A DNA stretch of 64,000 bases. Source: Neobacillus cucumis (GTDB lineage: Bacteria; Bacillota; Bacilli; Bacillales_B; DSM-18226). Location of the stretch: positions 1 to 64,000 of the forward strand of contig NZ_JAMBOH010000018.1 of NCBI RefSeq assembly GCF_023715505.1. The letters are read 5' to 3'. A model generated the notes under the pieces. It was not told where the DNA came from. It saw only the letters and a program-made list of their open reading frames with translations, and did not search any database. The translations under genes were made by a program, and so were the position numbers. Below are positions 18,410 to 26,792 of the stretch, in pieces. Position 1 is the first letter of the stretch; every line of letters starts with the position of its first letter.

Positions 18410-18438
18410 ACCCCCTAGTCATCAGCGGATTAGGGGGT
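18410..18438 (-). terminator. Probable terminator
   Basis: An 8-bp perfect stem (ACCCCCTA / TAGGGGGT) lies 15 bases past the stop of the 18453 gene. The T-run after it is weak. Confidence 0.55.
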
Positions 18439-18452
18439 CTTAATAATTCATA

Positions 18453-18839
18453 TTATCTTACAACACTTTTTGAAACATCCCATATAACAAAGTATTTAGA
18501 ATACTGTCTTGTCAACACGATTGCTTCATTCTCGTCCTTTAGAAAAATTAATCCCGAACCCATCTGCTCCTCAAATTCCCACCCTTTTGACTTCATAAAT
18601 TCCTTAACTTCGAAAAGTGGGTTCTTTCCTTGGTTCGCGGCTAAATACATGCTCTGTTTTTCTGAATTAAGAAATTGAACGTAGTTAGAATCGGTAGTTT
18701 TCAATTTAAGGATAGATACTAGCAGGGGTACAGGGTTACCTTCCTGAAATAAGACAGGACCAAAGAACCCAATAAAAAGTCCAGCAGCGAGTGTCAAACT
18801 AAACATCAAAGTGATGATCATTTTTTTCAGCCAGCTCAT
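18453..18839 (-). CDS. Uncharacterised membrane-anchored 128-residue protein
   Basis: An N-terminal hydrophobic helix (MIITLMFSLTLAAGLFIGFF) is followed by a soluble domain of about 95 residues ending IVLTRQYSKYFVIWDVSKSVVR. There is no lipobox, so it is probably held by an uncleaved signal anchor and faces outside. The start is ATG 18839, with the SD AGGGGGG 7-8 bases upstream; an in-frame ORF extension to 18866 lacks an SD. Function unknown. Confidence 0.6.
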   Translation of the reverse strand: MSWLKKMIITLMFSLTLAAGLFIGFFGPVLFQEGNPVPLLVSILKLKTTDSNYVQFLNSEKQSMYLAANQGKNPLFEVKEFMKSKGWEFEEQMGSGLIFLKDENEAIVLTRQYSKYFVIWDVSKSVVR

Positions 18840-18976
18840 CCATTTCCCCCCTGTAAAAACCTTCAATACATATGACGATCCAGGGGTGCAATTGGTTTCA
18901 TTTGGAAGTATTACATTTTTATTACAATGGCTCCATTCTTTTTAAAAAGGTGAATCCACTATCATTCTACTAAATC

Positions 18977-19459
18977 TTATTTCTTTAAAAAACTACCTGG
19001 CATGACGACCGCAATTACTTCTCCACGAGCGCAAAGACCATTATTTGCAAATACTTCTGCCACTACTTTAAATTTCTTTGGATGAATTTCCTCAACCGTT
19101 CCTATTGCTTTTAACTGGACATCATGTGGAGTCGGCTTTAAGAACTCTACATTTAAGGAAGCGGTTACAAAACGAGGCGGTTCCTTCCCTTCACCCGGTT
19201 CAAAACCATTTTTCCGGTGTAAGGCCAAGGAAGCAGATCCTGTACCATGACAATCAATTAACGAAGCAATAAGTCCTCCATAAACAAATCCAGGCAGCGC
19301 CGTATGTTCCGGTTTCGGTGTATAAACCGTTACGGTTTTATCTTCTTCCCAGCCAGTTCGGAAATGATGGCCTGCACCATTTAGGCGGCCACAGCCATAA
19401 CACCAGGCAAAATCATCTGGATACTCATCTTGAATTGCTTTTATTACTTTTTCCTCCAT
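18977..19459 (-). CDS. PaaI-type hotdog-fold thioesterase
   Basis: A 160-residue hotdog-fold protein of the PaaI/4HBT group, likely hydrolysing an acyl-CoA. Family features are the DFAWCYGCGRLNGAGHHF entry, then LPGFVYGGLIASLIDCHGTGSAS, where the helix residues GG..ASL.D contribute to the active site, then ASLNVEFLKPTP. The CYGCG motif near the N-terminus is common in this subgroup. The natural substrate is unknown. It appears monocistronic. Confidence 0.85.
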   Translation of the reverse strand: MEEKVIKAIQDEYPDDFAWCYGCGRLNGAGHHFRTGWEEDKTVTVYTPKPEHTALPGFVYGGLIASLIDCHGTGSASLALHRKNGFEPGEGKEPPRFVTASLNVEFLKPTPHDVQLKAIGTVEEIHPKKFKVVAEVFANNGLCARGEVIAVVMPGSFLKK

Positions 19460-19520
19460 TGTCCAACCTCCCTTTTTAGTAAATTATAACATGTTTGATA
19501 ACTTATGTTAAAATTTATAA

Positions 19521-19548
19521 GGGTGCTGCTAAATCTCTAGCAGCATCC
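19521..19548 (-). terminator. Terminator of the VanW gene
   Basis: Stem GGATGCTGCT / AGCAGCACCC just past the VanW stop. The downstream T-run is modest. Confidence 0.6.
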
Positions 19549-19555
19549 TATACTT

Positions 19556-20557
19556 TTATTTTTTTATAAGACTTTGATAGGCTGCTGATGTTCTAATTTC
19601 CACCGTTAATTTACCTTTAGCGTATATCGTTTTAATTAAAAACGGAACACCGGTTGTGTTTTTAAAACGGAAATCTGGACCACCAAAGGATACCGTTGCA
19701 TCTCTTCCCTGTGGAACATAGCCAACAGATAAGGAATGATGATGCTTTTCGACATAACTAACCCCAACCTGGTCAACCGCATTAAACAGCGTCGACGATG
19801 TCTGACAGATTCCGCCGCCAATGCCCATCACCATTTTTTTATTAACAATTTCTTTTGCCGGCTGGTAACCATGGGCAGCATCACTTGGGCCGACCGTTGT
19901 ATTAAACGAAAAAATGTCGCCTGTGCCAACAATAACATTATTAATCGCATTTGCAGACAGCTCGATATTTTTTGAACGGCCCACTACTCCGCTGTTAAAA
20001 TAAGTCGTAAAGGAACCTACTACCACTTCATTTAAATGGGCAGTGTCTTCCTGCTTATAGCCGCTTGCTGTTATAGTTATTGGAAGTTCGACATCGCCGC
20101 CCATAGCTGATGCGGTCATCACTCGATTCACTAATTCCGCTTCATCTAAAATGATCAAGGGCTTTCCTTTAACAATTTGTCCATTTGCATCGATTTTATC
20201 AAGGACCATCCGTTGATCATATCCCGCTGTTTTATCTGTTCCTCTTGCTAGCTCTTTGGCCCACTGCTCTATTTCCTGTTTATATGAATCTGGATTACTT
20301 GCATACCCTAAATCTTCTGGTAAAAAAGTTTTAACAATGCTTTTGGTATTGGGATCCATGACATTGACAACAACTGGTTTCCTATCTTCTTCCTTTTGCG
20401 ATTGCTCCTGTGGCTTCTGAACTGGCTCCTTTTGTGATTCTGTCACTTTTTCTTTTTCATGGTCTGGCTTTTTAGTGGCTGCCTTCTCATTACATCCTGC
20501 TAAACCTAGTAAACTCCCAATTAATAAAACTAAAATGGCCCATCTTCTCTTTACCAT
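19556..20557 (-). CDS. VanW family lipoprotein
   Basis: A 333-residue secreted lipoprotein with signal peptide and lipobox LAGC (Cys about 22 from the chosen start). A Lys/Glu/Gln-rich linker (about 25-60) leads to a vancomycin B-type W domain: ELSANAINNVIVGTGDIFSFN, GGGICQTSSTLFNAV and HHHSLSVGYVPQGRDATVSFGGPDFRFKN are typical. The role of VanW is not settled, and the domain is common in Bacilli without any link to glycopeptide resistance. ATG 20557 is preferred over TTG 20566, which sits only 3 bases after GAGGAG. Confidence 0.88.
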   Translation of the reverse strand: MVKRRWAILVLLIGSLLGLAGCNEKAATKKPDHEKEKVTESQKEPVQKPQEQSQKEEDRKPVVVNVMDPNTKSIVKTFLPEDLGYASNPDSYKQEIEQWAKELARGTDKTAGYDQRMVLDKIDANGQIVKGKPLIILDEAELVNRVMTASAMGGDVELPITITASGYKQEDTAHLNEVVVGSFTTYFNSGVVGRSKNIELSANAINNVIVGTGDIFSFNTTVGPSDAAHGYQPAKEIVNKKMVMGIGGGICQTSSTLFNAVDQVGVSYVEKHHHSLSVGYVPQGRDATVSFGGPDFRFKNTTGVPFLIKTIYAKGKLTVEIRTSAAYQSLIKK

Positions 20558-20687
20558 GTTTCCCAACTACTCCTCTTTTTCTAAAGTGATTCAGTCAACT
20601 TCGCAAACGGATTGCCTCCATTCACCCATTTTATTCTCCTGAAGACAGCATTATTACTGGTTAGAAGCTAGTAAAAGAGAAGATTAT

Positions 20688-20870
20688 GAACAAAAGCGCA
20701 AGCGCCTTGAACAGCCCCGACAAGCATAAGACGCTCAGGGAAAGAAGGCGTTCTTTGCCTTCATTCCCTGAGTAGCTGTAGACCATCGAGGGGATAGGCG
20801 CTGGAGCTGGACGTCGATAGTCTATTTATTAAGAGTTATCCGCAAGCGAAAATTTTATAATTTCTTTAAC
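20688..20870 (+). repeat. Interspersed ~183-bp repeat, copy A
   Basis: Begins GAACAAAAGCGCAAGCGCC and ends near AATTTTATAATTTCTTTAAC. The interior can fold: an outer AGCGCC/GGCGCT pair, a CCCC/GGGG pair, and an inner CTCAGGGAA/TTCCCTGAG stem. It lies between the VanW start and the formate-channel terminator. Three further copies, all in the same orientation, are at 35300, 47028 and 54354. No ORF. Confidence 0.95.
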
Positions 20871-20873
20871 TAT

Positions 20874-20910
20874 AAAAAAGCAGCCCTGAACCATTGTTCA
20901 AAACTGCTTA
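20874..20910 (-). terminator. Terminator of the formate/nitrite channel gene
   Basis: Hairpin AAGCAG...TGAACA/TGTTCA...CTGCTT followed by T6 on the minus strand, immediately after repeat copy A. Confidence 0.8.
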
Positions 20911-20922
20911 AAGGATTATTTA

Positions 20923-21747
20923 TCATCTTGTGCCAGTTTTCGCCATTGGCTTAACAACCTTTGCCTCTGTTAAAACCGGCAGGTATTTTTTATAGGTATG
21001 CCAATAAGCCATCGCAATAAATATCGTACCGCCAACGGCATTGCCTAAAAAGACTGGGATAAAATTATGAATATATTCTATCCATGTAAAATGTCCTGCA
21101 AAGATGGCCGCAGGAATGACAAACATATTAGCCACAACGTGTTGGAATCCGATGGCAACAAACGCCATCGTTGGAAACCAAATACCTAAGATTTTTCCAG
21201 ACATGTCATTTGCACCATATGAAAGCCAAACAGCAGATGCAACCAGCCAGTTACAGCCAATCCCGGAAATAAATGCCTGGAGAAAGGTTGCTTCCAGTTT
21301 GTGATCTGCAATACTGATGGTTTTTTCTAAAAAAGGAGCTGCTTCCGTTAAGCCGACAAGATGTCCAAAGAAGTAGGCAACAAAAATGGATCCTAAAAAA
21401 TTACTGATGGTTACAAGGAACCAGTTATATAGTACCTTTCCTGTACTGATCCTATTTGCCATCTTTGCTAAAGGCACCGCCATCATATTCCCAGTCAAAA
21501 GTTCACCGCCTGCCAGTAACGTCAGAATAAGACCGATCGGAAATACGCTCGCACCAATCAAACTTCCTAATCCTTCTAAATTGCCGGTTAACGTAGCGGT
21601 TACACGGATAAATAACAGATAACCAAGGGCTATAAATGCTCCTGCTTCAAATCCTAATATGATGGTTTGAAGTGGTGCATACTTGGTTTTTTTAACTCCG
21701 TTTTCGACCGTAATGGCCATGATTTGATCAGGTTTACTAAAACCCAT
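20923..21747 (-). CDS. Formate/nitrite transporter (FNT) family channel, YwcJ-like
   Basis: A 274-residue membrane protein with six hydrophobic segments and the FNT pattern: GFEAGAFIALGYLLF, GGELLTGNMMAVPLA, SNFLGSIFVAYFFG, CNWLVASAVWLS and FGFQHVVANMF-type residues. FNT proteins move formate, nitrite or hydrosulfide across the cytoplasmic membrane. The start is ATG 21747, with GAAGGTG 8 bases upstream; the ORF opens 45 bases earlier without an SD. A Rex-like operator lies at 21775-21792 and a cre-like site at 21848-21861. In B. subtilis ywcJ is a known Rex target, so redox control is plausible. Confidence 0.9.
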   Translation of the reverse strand: MGFSKPDQIMAITVENGVKKTKYAPLQTIILGFEAGAFIALGYLLFIRVTATLTGNLEGLGSLIGASVFPIGLILTLLAGGELLTGNMMAVPLAKMANRISTGKVLYNWFLVTISNFLGSIFVAYFFGHLVGLTEAAPFLEKTISIADHKLEATFLQAFISGIGCNWLVASAVWLSYGANDMSGKILGIWFPTMAFVAIGFQHVVANMFVIPAAIFAGHFTWIEYIHNFIPVFLGNAVGGTIFIAMAYWHTYKKYLPVLTEAKVVKPMAKTGTR

Positions 21748-21774
21748 ATTCTTTACACCTTCAATTTCTATTAT

Positions 21775-21792
21775 TTGTGAAATAATTAACAT
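21775..21792 (-). promoter_or_regulatory. Rex-like operator of the FNT gene
   Basis: TTGTGAAATAATTAACAT matches 16 of 18 bases of the Bacillus Rex site TTGTGAAATAATTCACAA. It lies 27 bases upstream of the start codon. Confidence 0.65.
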
Positions 21793-21847
21793 ACTCTTAT
21801 TTTATAGCATTTTCATCCAGAAACCTGTGAATATTTCTTTAATAAAT

Positions 21848-21861
21848 ACGAAGCGCTTTCA
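21848..21861 (-). promoter_or_regulatory. CcpA cre-like site
   Basis: On the minus strand TGAAAGCGCTTCGT fits the cre consensus TGWAARCGYTWNCW at 13 of 14 positions. It lies about 100 bases upstream of the FNT start. The divergent gene at 22032 could also be affected. Confidence 0.6.
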
Positions 21862-22031
21862 TTCGACAATTTTTTCGTCATGCCGATTTTACTGTCACAT
21901 TTTGCGGTTAATTATGTGTTATAATATATACATGTGTTAAATTTCACTAGTAAAACACTTATCACCATCGCTTAATCCTATTTGCTTTGGTTTCATGATA
22001 TAGTAATTATTAATTGAATGGATGTGTTACC

Positions 22032-22469
22032 ATGGAAAATACAATTGAGACGGTTTATCGATTAGAAAATCCGGAGAAAAACATTATTAAATTTGCGACT
22101 GGCACACAGCTTCGTTATGAGGATGTTATTAAAGATGTTTTTGGCGTTGCTTGTATTAATGATTTACACATGATGCTTCAATATAACAAAAACTTTCAGA
22201 CAAGCATCTGTAATAGCTATGGAATCAGCGAAAAGAAAATCACACTAGATAAGGTCATCCGCATCGCATCCAAATCAGATATGCTCACCTTAAAACAACA
22301 TTTAATCTACGAAAAGAGCCATAATGACCTACAGGACGAGGATGCTCATCCTGCAGAAAACATTAACCATGTCAACCGCCCTTTTGACACCATCATCAAA
22401 CTCCAAGAAGGAATCTACCAATGGGACGACAGCAATTACTCCTACAACGCTGTTACAAGTGGTGCCTGA
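22032..22469 (+). CDS. Uncharacterised 145-residue protein
   Basis: I do not recognise a family. The sequence is mixed alpha/beta: NTIETVYRLENPEKNIIKFATG, then DVFGVACINDLHMMLQYNKN. No membrane segment is visible. A good promoter -10 (TATAAT near 21920) lies upstream. The start is ATG 22032; an in-frame TTG at 22014 is less likely. The C-terminus is odd: the last residues and the TGA stop are formed by a 13-bp palindromic repeat, GGTGCCTGACACC, so the protein end may have been remodelled by that element. Confidence 0.65.
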   Translation: MENTIETVYRLENPEKNIIKFATGTQLRYEDVIKDVFGVACINDLHMMLQYNKNFQTSICNSYGISEKKITLDKVIRIASKSDMLTLKQHLIYEKSHNDLQDEDAHPAENINHVNRPFDTIIKLQEGIYQWDDSNYSYNAVTSGA

Positions 22470-22473
22470 CACC
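22461..22473 (+). repeat. 13-bp palindromic repeat GGTGCCTGACACC, copy 1
   Basis: This imperfect palindrome supplies the stop codon of the preceding gene. The same 13 bases, relative to the gene's direction, abut the stop codon of the MFS exporter (23702-23714). Confidence 0.8.
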
Positions 22474-22509
22474 AAGAGCCAGGTTCTTTTGCAACCTGGC
22501 TCTTGGTGT
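22469..22509. terminator. Large hairpin after the 22032 gene
   Basis: A perfect 17-bp stem (22469-22485 with 22493-22509) and 7-base loop. It starts inside the 13-bp repeat. T-runs are absent on the + side, so termination is probable rather than certain. It lies between convergent genes. Confidence 0.6.
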
Positions 22510-22519
22510 ATTAATACAT

Positions 22520-23512
22520 TTATCTTCTTTTTTTGTTATTATCTTTGTTAGATTTGGTCAATCGGCCTAATAAGAACGCTCCTGCTGCGACACCAATAAT
22601 AGTGTTAGTTTTCTTATTAAATACTTGTTTAGCCACAAGATTTAAATTTTGTGGTCTTTCGGCTAAACGTCTCATAAAATATCCAAACCAATCATTTCCA
22701 AAAGGAACATAAGTGCAGAAATTATATCCCTCACTGGCTAAACTTAATTGAAGTTCATTCCTAAATCCGTACAGCATCTGGAACTCAAACTTGTTTTGTG
22801 GAATATTGTTTTGGTTAACAAACTCTTTTACGTGATTAATAATCCGATGGTCATGCGTCGCAATCGAAGTGAATTTCCCATTCAAGAGATGCCATTCAAT
22901 CAATTTAATAAAGTTTGAATCAATATCCTTCTTATCTTGATAAGCGATTTCTTCTGACTCTTTATAAGCACCTTTTACAATCCGGATTCTATAGTTTTGA
23001 TATCTTTCCAGGTATTCCAACGCTTTATGAAAATATGCCTGAATCACTGTACCCACATTATCATATTCAAGTGACATTTCATCCAATAGTTTAAAGGTCA
23101 ACTCCAAATGTTTGAAATCTTCCATATCAATATTGACAAACATATCATATCGGTTCGCCTGCTGGACAATCTCTCTAATATTATTTAAACAAAAGGAATA
23201 ATCGATATCTAATCCCACTTGTGTTGGCTTTAATGAAATATGTGCATCCACTTGATGTTCATGAATGGCTTCAATAACCTTAAGAATTTGTTCTTTTGCA
23301 GCTGTCGCCTCTTCTTCTTTAAAGACAAATTCCCCCAAATTGTCAACGGTACATGAAATACCTTGAGCATTAAGTTCCTTAATGCTTTTGATTACTTCCG
23401 GTATATTAGTCCCGGCGACAACACTTTGTGCCCCCATTTTTAGTCCATACTTTTTAGCGGCGTGATTTAAAAATTCATTTTGTGATAAACCGATGAAAAG
23501 ATCCTTCAACAT
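22520..23512 (-). CDS. Proline dehydrogenase
   Basis: A 330-residue FAD-dependent proline dehydrogenase (monofunctional, PutB/FadM-type), which oxidises proline to pyrroline-5-carboxylate. Family features are VDNLGEFV, ISLKPTQVGLDID, VNIDMEDFK, RIVKGAYKESEEIAYQ, ATHDHRIINH, FQMLYGFRNEL and YVPFGNDWFGYFMRRLAERPQN. It ends in a basic tail, KSNKDNNKKRR, after a weakly hydrophobic segment. The start is ATG 23512, with AAGGGGAAA upstream; the ORF is open 51 bases further without an SD. No P5C dehydrogenase is adjacent. A cre-like site overlaps the likely promoter. Confidence 0.93.
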   Translation of the reverse strand: MLKDLFIGLSQNEFLNHAAKKYGLKMGAQSVVAGTNIPEVIKSIKELNAQGISCTVDNLGEFVFKEEEATAAKEQILKVIEAIHEHQVDAHISLKPTQVGLDIDYSFCLNNIREIVQQANRYDMFVNIDMEDFKHLELTFKLLDEMSLEYDNVGTVIQAYFHKALEYLERYQNYRIRIVKGAYKESEEIAYQDKKDIDSNFIKLIEWHLLNGKFTSIATHDHRIINHVKEFVNQNNIPQNKFEFQMLYGFRNELQLSLASEGYNFCTYVPFGNDWFGYFMRRLAERPQNLNLVAKQVFNKKTNTIIGVAAGAFLLGRLTKSNKDNNKKRR

Positions 23513-23548
23513 TCCGATTTCCCCTTGCTGATGTTTTATTTTCATTAT

Positions 23549-23562
23549 AGCATACGCTTTCA
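23549..23562 (-). promoter_or_regulatory. cre-like site at the proline dehydrogenase promoter
   Basis: The minus-strand sequence TGAAAGCGTATGCT matches TGWAARCGYTWNCW at 13 of 14 positions. It is adjoined by TATAAT (complement of 23544-23549), a probable -10 element. Confidence 0.55.
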
Positions 23563-23643
23563 TTAAAAGTTATTTTGTGAATTTTTCGAAATAAAACGCT
23601 AACATTTTTCAATTTACCTTTCATTTTCGAAAACTTCCTAAAT

Positions 23644-23674
23644 AAAAAAACTCATTTCTCCTAAAAGAAATGAG
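23644..23674 (-). terminator. Terminator of the MFS exporter gene
   Basis: Perfect stem CTCATTTCT / AGAAATGAG with a T7 run on the minus strand. Confidence 0.85.
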
Positions 23675-23701
23675 CACAAACAACGTATTTATAGCACAAA
23701 T

Positions 23702-23714
23702 GGTGTCAGGCACC
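23702..23714 (-). repeat. 13-bp palindromic repeat GGTGCCTGACACC, copy 2
   Basis: On the minus strand the motif begins at the base after the TAA stop of the MFS exporter. It is identical to the copy at 22461-22473 and is placed at a gene 3' end in the same sense. Confidence 0.8.
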
Positions 23715-25256
23715 TTAGTTTTCTGCAAGTTTGGGTGATATCTTCTTATCGTTAGGTTTTGCTTGACTATTTTCTTCAAAGTCTTCACCTTGTCTAGAGC
23801 GTTTGATAAAGAAGGATAACACAAGTGCGATGGCTGCAATAAACGTTGCGATTAAGAAAGAAAAGTTAATACCATTTAACATCGATTGCATCATGATTTG
23901 CTGTTTCATTTCTGCTAAAGCGGCCTTTGATGGCGGCGCAGTTAAATGCTGCATGGCTGCCTTACCTAGTTCTTTAGCCTCTGATTCAGCACGGTTTGAC
24001 ATAATCGTAACCATTAATGCTGTTCCGATGGCACCAGCAACCTGGTTTAATGTATTGTTCATGGCCGTTCCATGCGGATAAAGACGTTTTGGAAGCTGAT
24101 TTAGACCATTTGTCGATACCGGCATCATAACCATCGACATTCCTACCATCCGTACAGAATAGATAATAATCAAATGTGTATAGGTTGTATGGAGGGTTAA
24201 CTTGCTGAAAGCATAGGTCGTCACAACAATAATCGTTAGACCAGTGACAGCTAAAATTCTCCCGCCTATTTTATCAAATAGTTTCCCTGTAAGAGGTGAC
24301 ATGAACGCCATCAAGATAGCCCCAGGCATAAGCAATAATCCTGCATCCATTGGAGAAATTCCCCGCAGGTTTTGTGTATAAATAGGCAGAAGAATCATCC
24401 CGGAAAACAAAGCCATGTTTACAACCATAGAAATGACTGATGATAAAGCAAACATTGGATACCTATAGATACGGAAATTTAACAGTGGTGCTTCTTGCTT
24501 TGTTTGGCGCCAAATAAATGTGAACAAGGAGATAATCCCAACCATAATCGTCCCATAAACTTCAGGGCTGTCCCATCCTTTACTTCCTGCAGAACTAAAG
24601 CCGTAAAGAATTCCCCCAAACCCTATACTTGAAAGAATCACGGATAAGAAATCTAAACGAAGATTAACCTTTTCCTTTTTATCTTTAAGCAAGAATAATC
24701 CAATCAAGAAAACAATAATCGCAATTGGTGTAATAAAGTGGAAAAGCATTCTCCAGTCATAATTCTCGACAATCCAGCCTGATAAAGTAGGACCGATCGC
24801 TGGAGCAAACATTAGAATTAGACCAAAAACTCCCATTGCCGCTCCTCTTTTTTCAATTGGAAAGCTAACGAGCATTACGTTCATTAACAACGGCATTAAA
24901 ATTGCAGAACCAGAAGCCTGAAGCATCCGTCCGCCTAACAACACCGGAAAAACATGGGCAAATCCAGCGAGGACAGTTCCGGCGGTAAATAACCCTAAAG
25001 CTGCTAAGAAAATACGACGAACGGAGAATTTTTGAATTAAATAGGCACTAATCGGGATTAAAACTCCGTTTACAAGCATAAAGCCTGTTGTAAGCCACTG
25101 AACCGTCGCTGCCTGAATGTTTAAATCTTTCATTATTGAAGGCAGTGCAATGTTTAGTAACGTATTATTTAAAAATGAGATAAAAGCACCCACCATTAAT
25201 ACGGCAATAATACCGTAAGGTGGACGATTTGTATGTTTTTGTTTGGTTTGTTCCAT
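23715..25256 (-). CDS. DHA2-family MFS multidrug exporter (EmrB/QacA type)
   Basis: A 513-residue membrane protein with 14 predicted helices. It belongs to the 14-TM drug:H+ antiporter group (LmrB/EmrB-like). Visible features are FLNNTLLNIALPSIMKDL in TM1, AYLIQKFSVRRIF (motif A region), GGRMLQASGSAILMPL and GPTLSGWIVENYDWRMLF (motif C). The substrate is unknown. It is monocistronic, with no adjacent regulator, and ends in a soluble tail rich in Lys/Glu. Confidence 0.9.
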   Translation of the reverse strand: MEQTKQKHTNRPPYGIIAVLMVGAFISFLNNTLLNIALPSIMKDLNIQAATVQWLTTGFMLVNGVLIPISAYLIQKFSVRRIFLAALGLFTAGTVLAGFAHVFPVLLGGRMLQASGSAILMPLLMNVMLVSFPIEKRGAAMGVFGLILMFAPAIGPTLSGWIVENYDWRMLFHFITPIAIIVFLIGLFLLKDKKEKVNLRLDFLSVILSSIGFGGILYGFSSAGSKGWDSPEVYGTIMVGIISLFTFIWRQTKQEAPLLNFRIYRYPMFALSSVISMVVNMALFSGMILLPIYTQNLRGISPMDAGLLLMPGAILMAFMSPLTGKLFDKIGGRILAVTGLTIIVVTTYAFSKLTLHTTYTHLIIIYSVRMVGMSMVMMPVSTNGLNQLPKRLYPHGTAMNNTLNQVAGAIGTALMVTIMSNRAESEAKELGKAAMQHLTAPPSKAALAEMKQQIMMQSMLNGINFSFLIATFIAAIALVLSFFIKRSRQGEDFEENSQAKPNDKKISPKLAEN

Positions 25257-25576
25257 TTAGTTTCCCCCTTGACACTTTGTTTGTCATTTTGTACGTTAAT
25301 TCGCATAAAGTATATCTTATACTTTTAGTTCAATTAAAGCAATTGAAAAATACTTATTTTTCAAGAGTTTGTATCGTTCAAATCTTCCGTAACAATAATT
25401 TTATACATTGAGTACAACATCTCGACATCAATTATTTATCCATTACCCTTAATCAAAAACCTATTTTATAAATATTTTACATCTAAAACAGGCTAATTAA
25501 TCGTTATTTTAAAATGATTAAAATAATCCATATCAGAACGCTATGTCGTAAGCATTAAATGATCACTCACAAAATA
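25257..25576. other. AT-rich gap upstream of the MFS exporter
   Basis: This stretch presumably holds the exporter promoter. I see no ORF, RNA element or clear operator in it. Confidence 0.5.
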
Positions 25577-25613
25577 AAACACTCCCAATTCAAATAATAT
25601 GAATGAGAGTGTT
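25577..25613 (-). terminator. Terminator of the solitary ftsZ
   Basis: AAACACTC...GAGTGTTT hairpin with an imperfect centre and a T-rich tail, just past the ftsZ stop. Confidence 0.7.
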
Positions 25614-25622
25614 TACTATAAA

Positions 25623-26792
25623 CTATCGTCTTCTATTCCGATTACGTAAAAATGTTGGTATGTCGAGTGAGTCCTCTTGTACCTGAGATGAACCATCGTA
25701 ACTATGTTTTGGCTCATCGTGGTAATTTCTTTGTCCGCTGTGCTCCTGCTGAACTGCTGGCTCAAACCGTTCTAGTCGATTTTGCTGTGATACAGTTTCC
25801 TTTACAGGAGATGCTGCTGGTCTTTGGGACGGACTATATTCATCTGTAAAACCTGTTGCAATGACTGTAATCATAATTTCATCTTTTAAATTATCATTAA
25901 TAATAGAACCAAAGATCATATTTAATTCATGGTCAGATGCTGATGCAACTAAGTCAGCGGCCTCTTGGACTTCAAAAAGACTTAAGTTACTTCCGCCTGT
26001 GATATTCATTAACACGCCTTGAGCCCCATCAATCGACGTTTCGAGTAATGGACTTGAAATCGCTTTTTTTGCTGCTTCAACGGCACGGTCTGGGCCTTTG
26101 GCTACCCCAATTCCCATTAAAGCAGTCCCTTGGTTCGTCATAATCGTTTTGACATCGGCAAAATCCAGATTAATTAGTCCTGGTACAGCAATTAAGTCAG
26201 AGATCCCTTGAACACCCTGACGAAGAACATTGTCTGCTTCACGAAATGCTTCGAGCATTGGCGTTTTTTTGTCGACAATTTGCAATAAGCGGTCATTGGG
26301 AATAATTATTAATGTATCAACAGCTTCTCTCATTAAATCAATTCCAGTGGCAGCATTTACAGCACGCCTTTTTCCTTCAAATCCGAACGGCCGTGTGACT
26401 ACCCCAATCGTTAAAGCACCAAGTTCACGGGAAATTTCCGCAATAGCAGGTGCAGCCCCAGTTCCGGTGCCGCCACCCATACCAGCGGTGACAAATACCA
26501 TATCGGCTCCCTCTAAAACCTCTTGCAGCTGCTTTCTACTCTCTTCTACTGCTCTCCTACCGACTTCAGGGTTCGCCCCTGCGCCCAGTCCTCTTGTTAA
26601 TGTGGCACCAATTTGCATTTTAATCTCCGCCTTTGAAAGATTAAGAGCTTGTGCGTCCGTATTAACAGCAATAAATTCAACACCTTGGATTCCATCCTCA
26701 ATCATACGGTTAACAGCGTTATTTCCTCCTCCGCCAACACCAATAACTTTTATTCTAGCAATTTGATCTATATTCATGTCAAGATCCCACAT
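25623..26792 (-). CDS. ftsZ: FtsZ (solitary copy, probable paralogue)
   Basis: A 389-residue tubulin-like GTPase that forms the cytokinetic Z-ring. All functional motifs are present: nucleotide motif [13 protein letters not shown], tubulin signature [11 protein letters not shown]7-loop [11 protein letters not shown], and the C-terminal membrane-adaptor peptide [13 protein letters not shown] after a disordered linker (about 320-370). The start is ATG 26792, with AGGAGG 8 bases upstream. In Bacillus ftsZ normally follows ftsA in the division cluster. Here the neighbours are an exporter and a dehydrogenase, and the gene is transcribed alone. It is probably a second copy, but the window cannot prove that. 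Confidence 0.95.
   Translation of the reverse strand: MWDLDMNIDQIARIKVIGVGGGGNNAVNRMIEDGIQGVEFIAVNTDAQALNLSKAEIKMQIGATLTRGLGAGANPEVGRRAVEESRKQLQEVLEGADMVFVTAGMGGGTGTGAAPAIAEISRELGALTIGVVTRPFGFEGKRRAVNAATGIDLMREAVDTLIIIPNDRLLQIVDKKTPMLEAFREADNVLRQGVQGISDLIAVPGLINLDFADVKTIMTNQGTALMGIGVAKGPDRAVEAAKKAISSPLLETSIDGAQGVLMNITGGSNLSLFEVQEAADLVASASDHELNMIFGSIINDNLKDEIMITVIATGFTDEYSPSQRPAASPVKETVSQQNRLERFEPAVQQEHSGQRNYHDEPKHSYDGSSQVQEDSLDIPTFLRNRNRRR

Noticed and set aside
26230..26766. 178-codon open frame opposite ftsZ
   Set aside because: Pro/Ala/Ser/Thr-rich shadow translation. FtsZ on the other strand is unmistakable.
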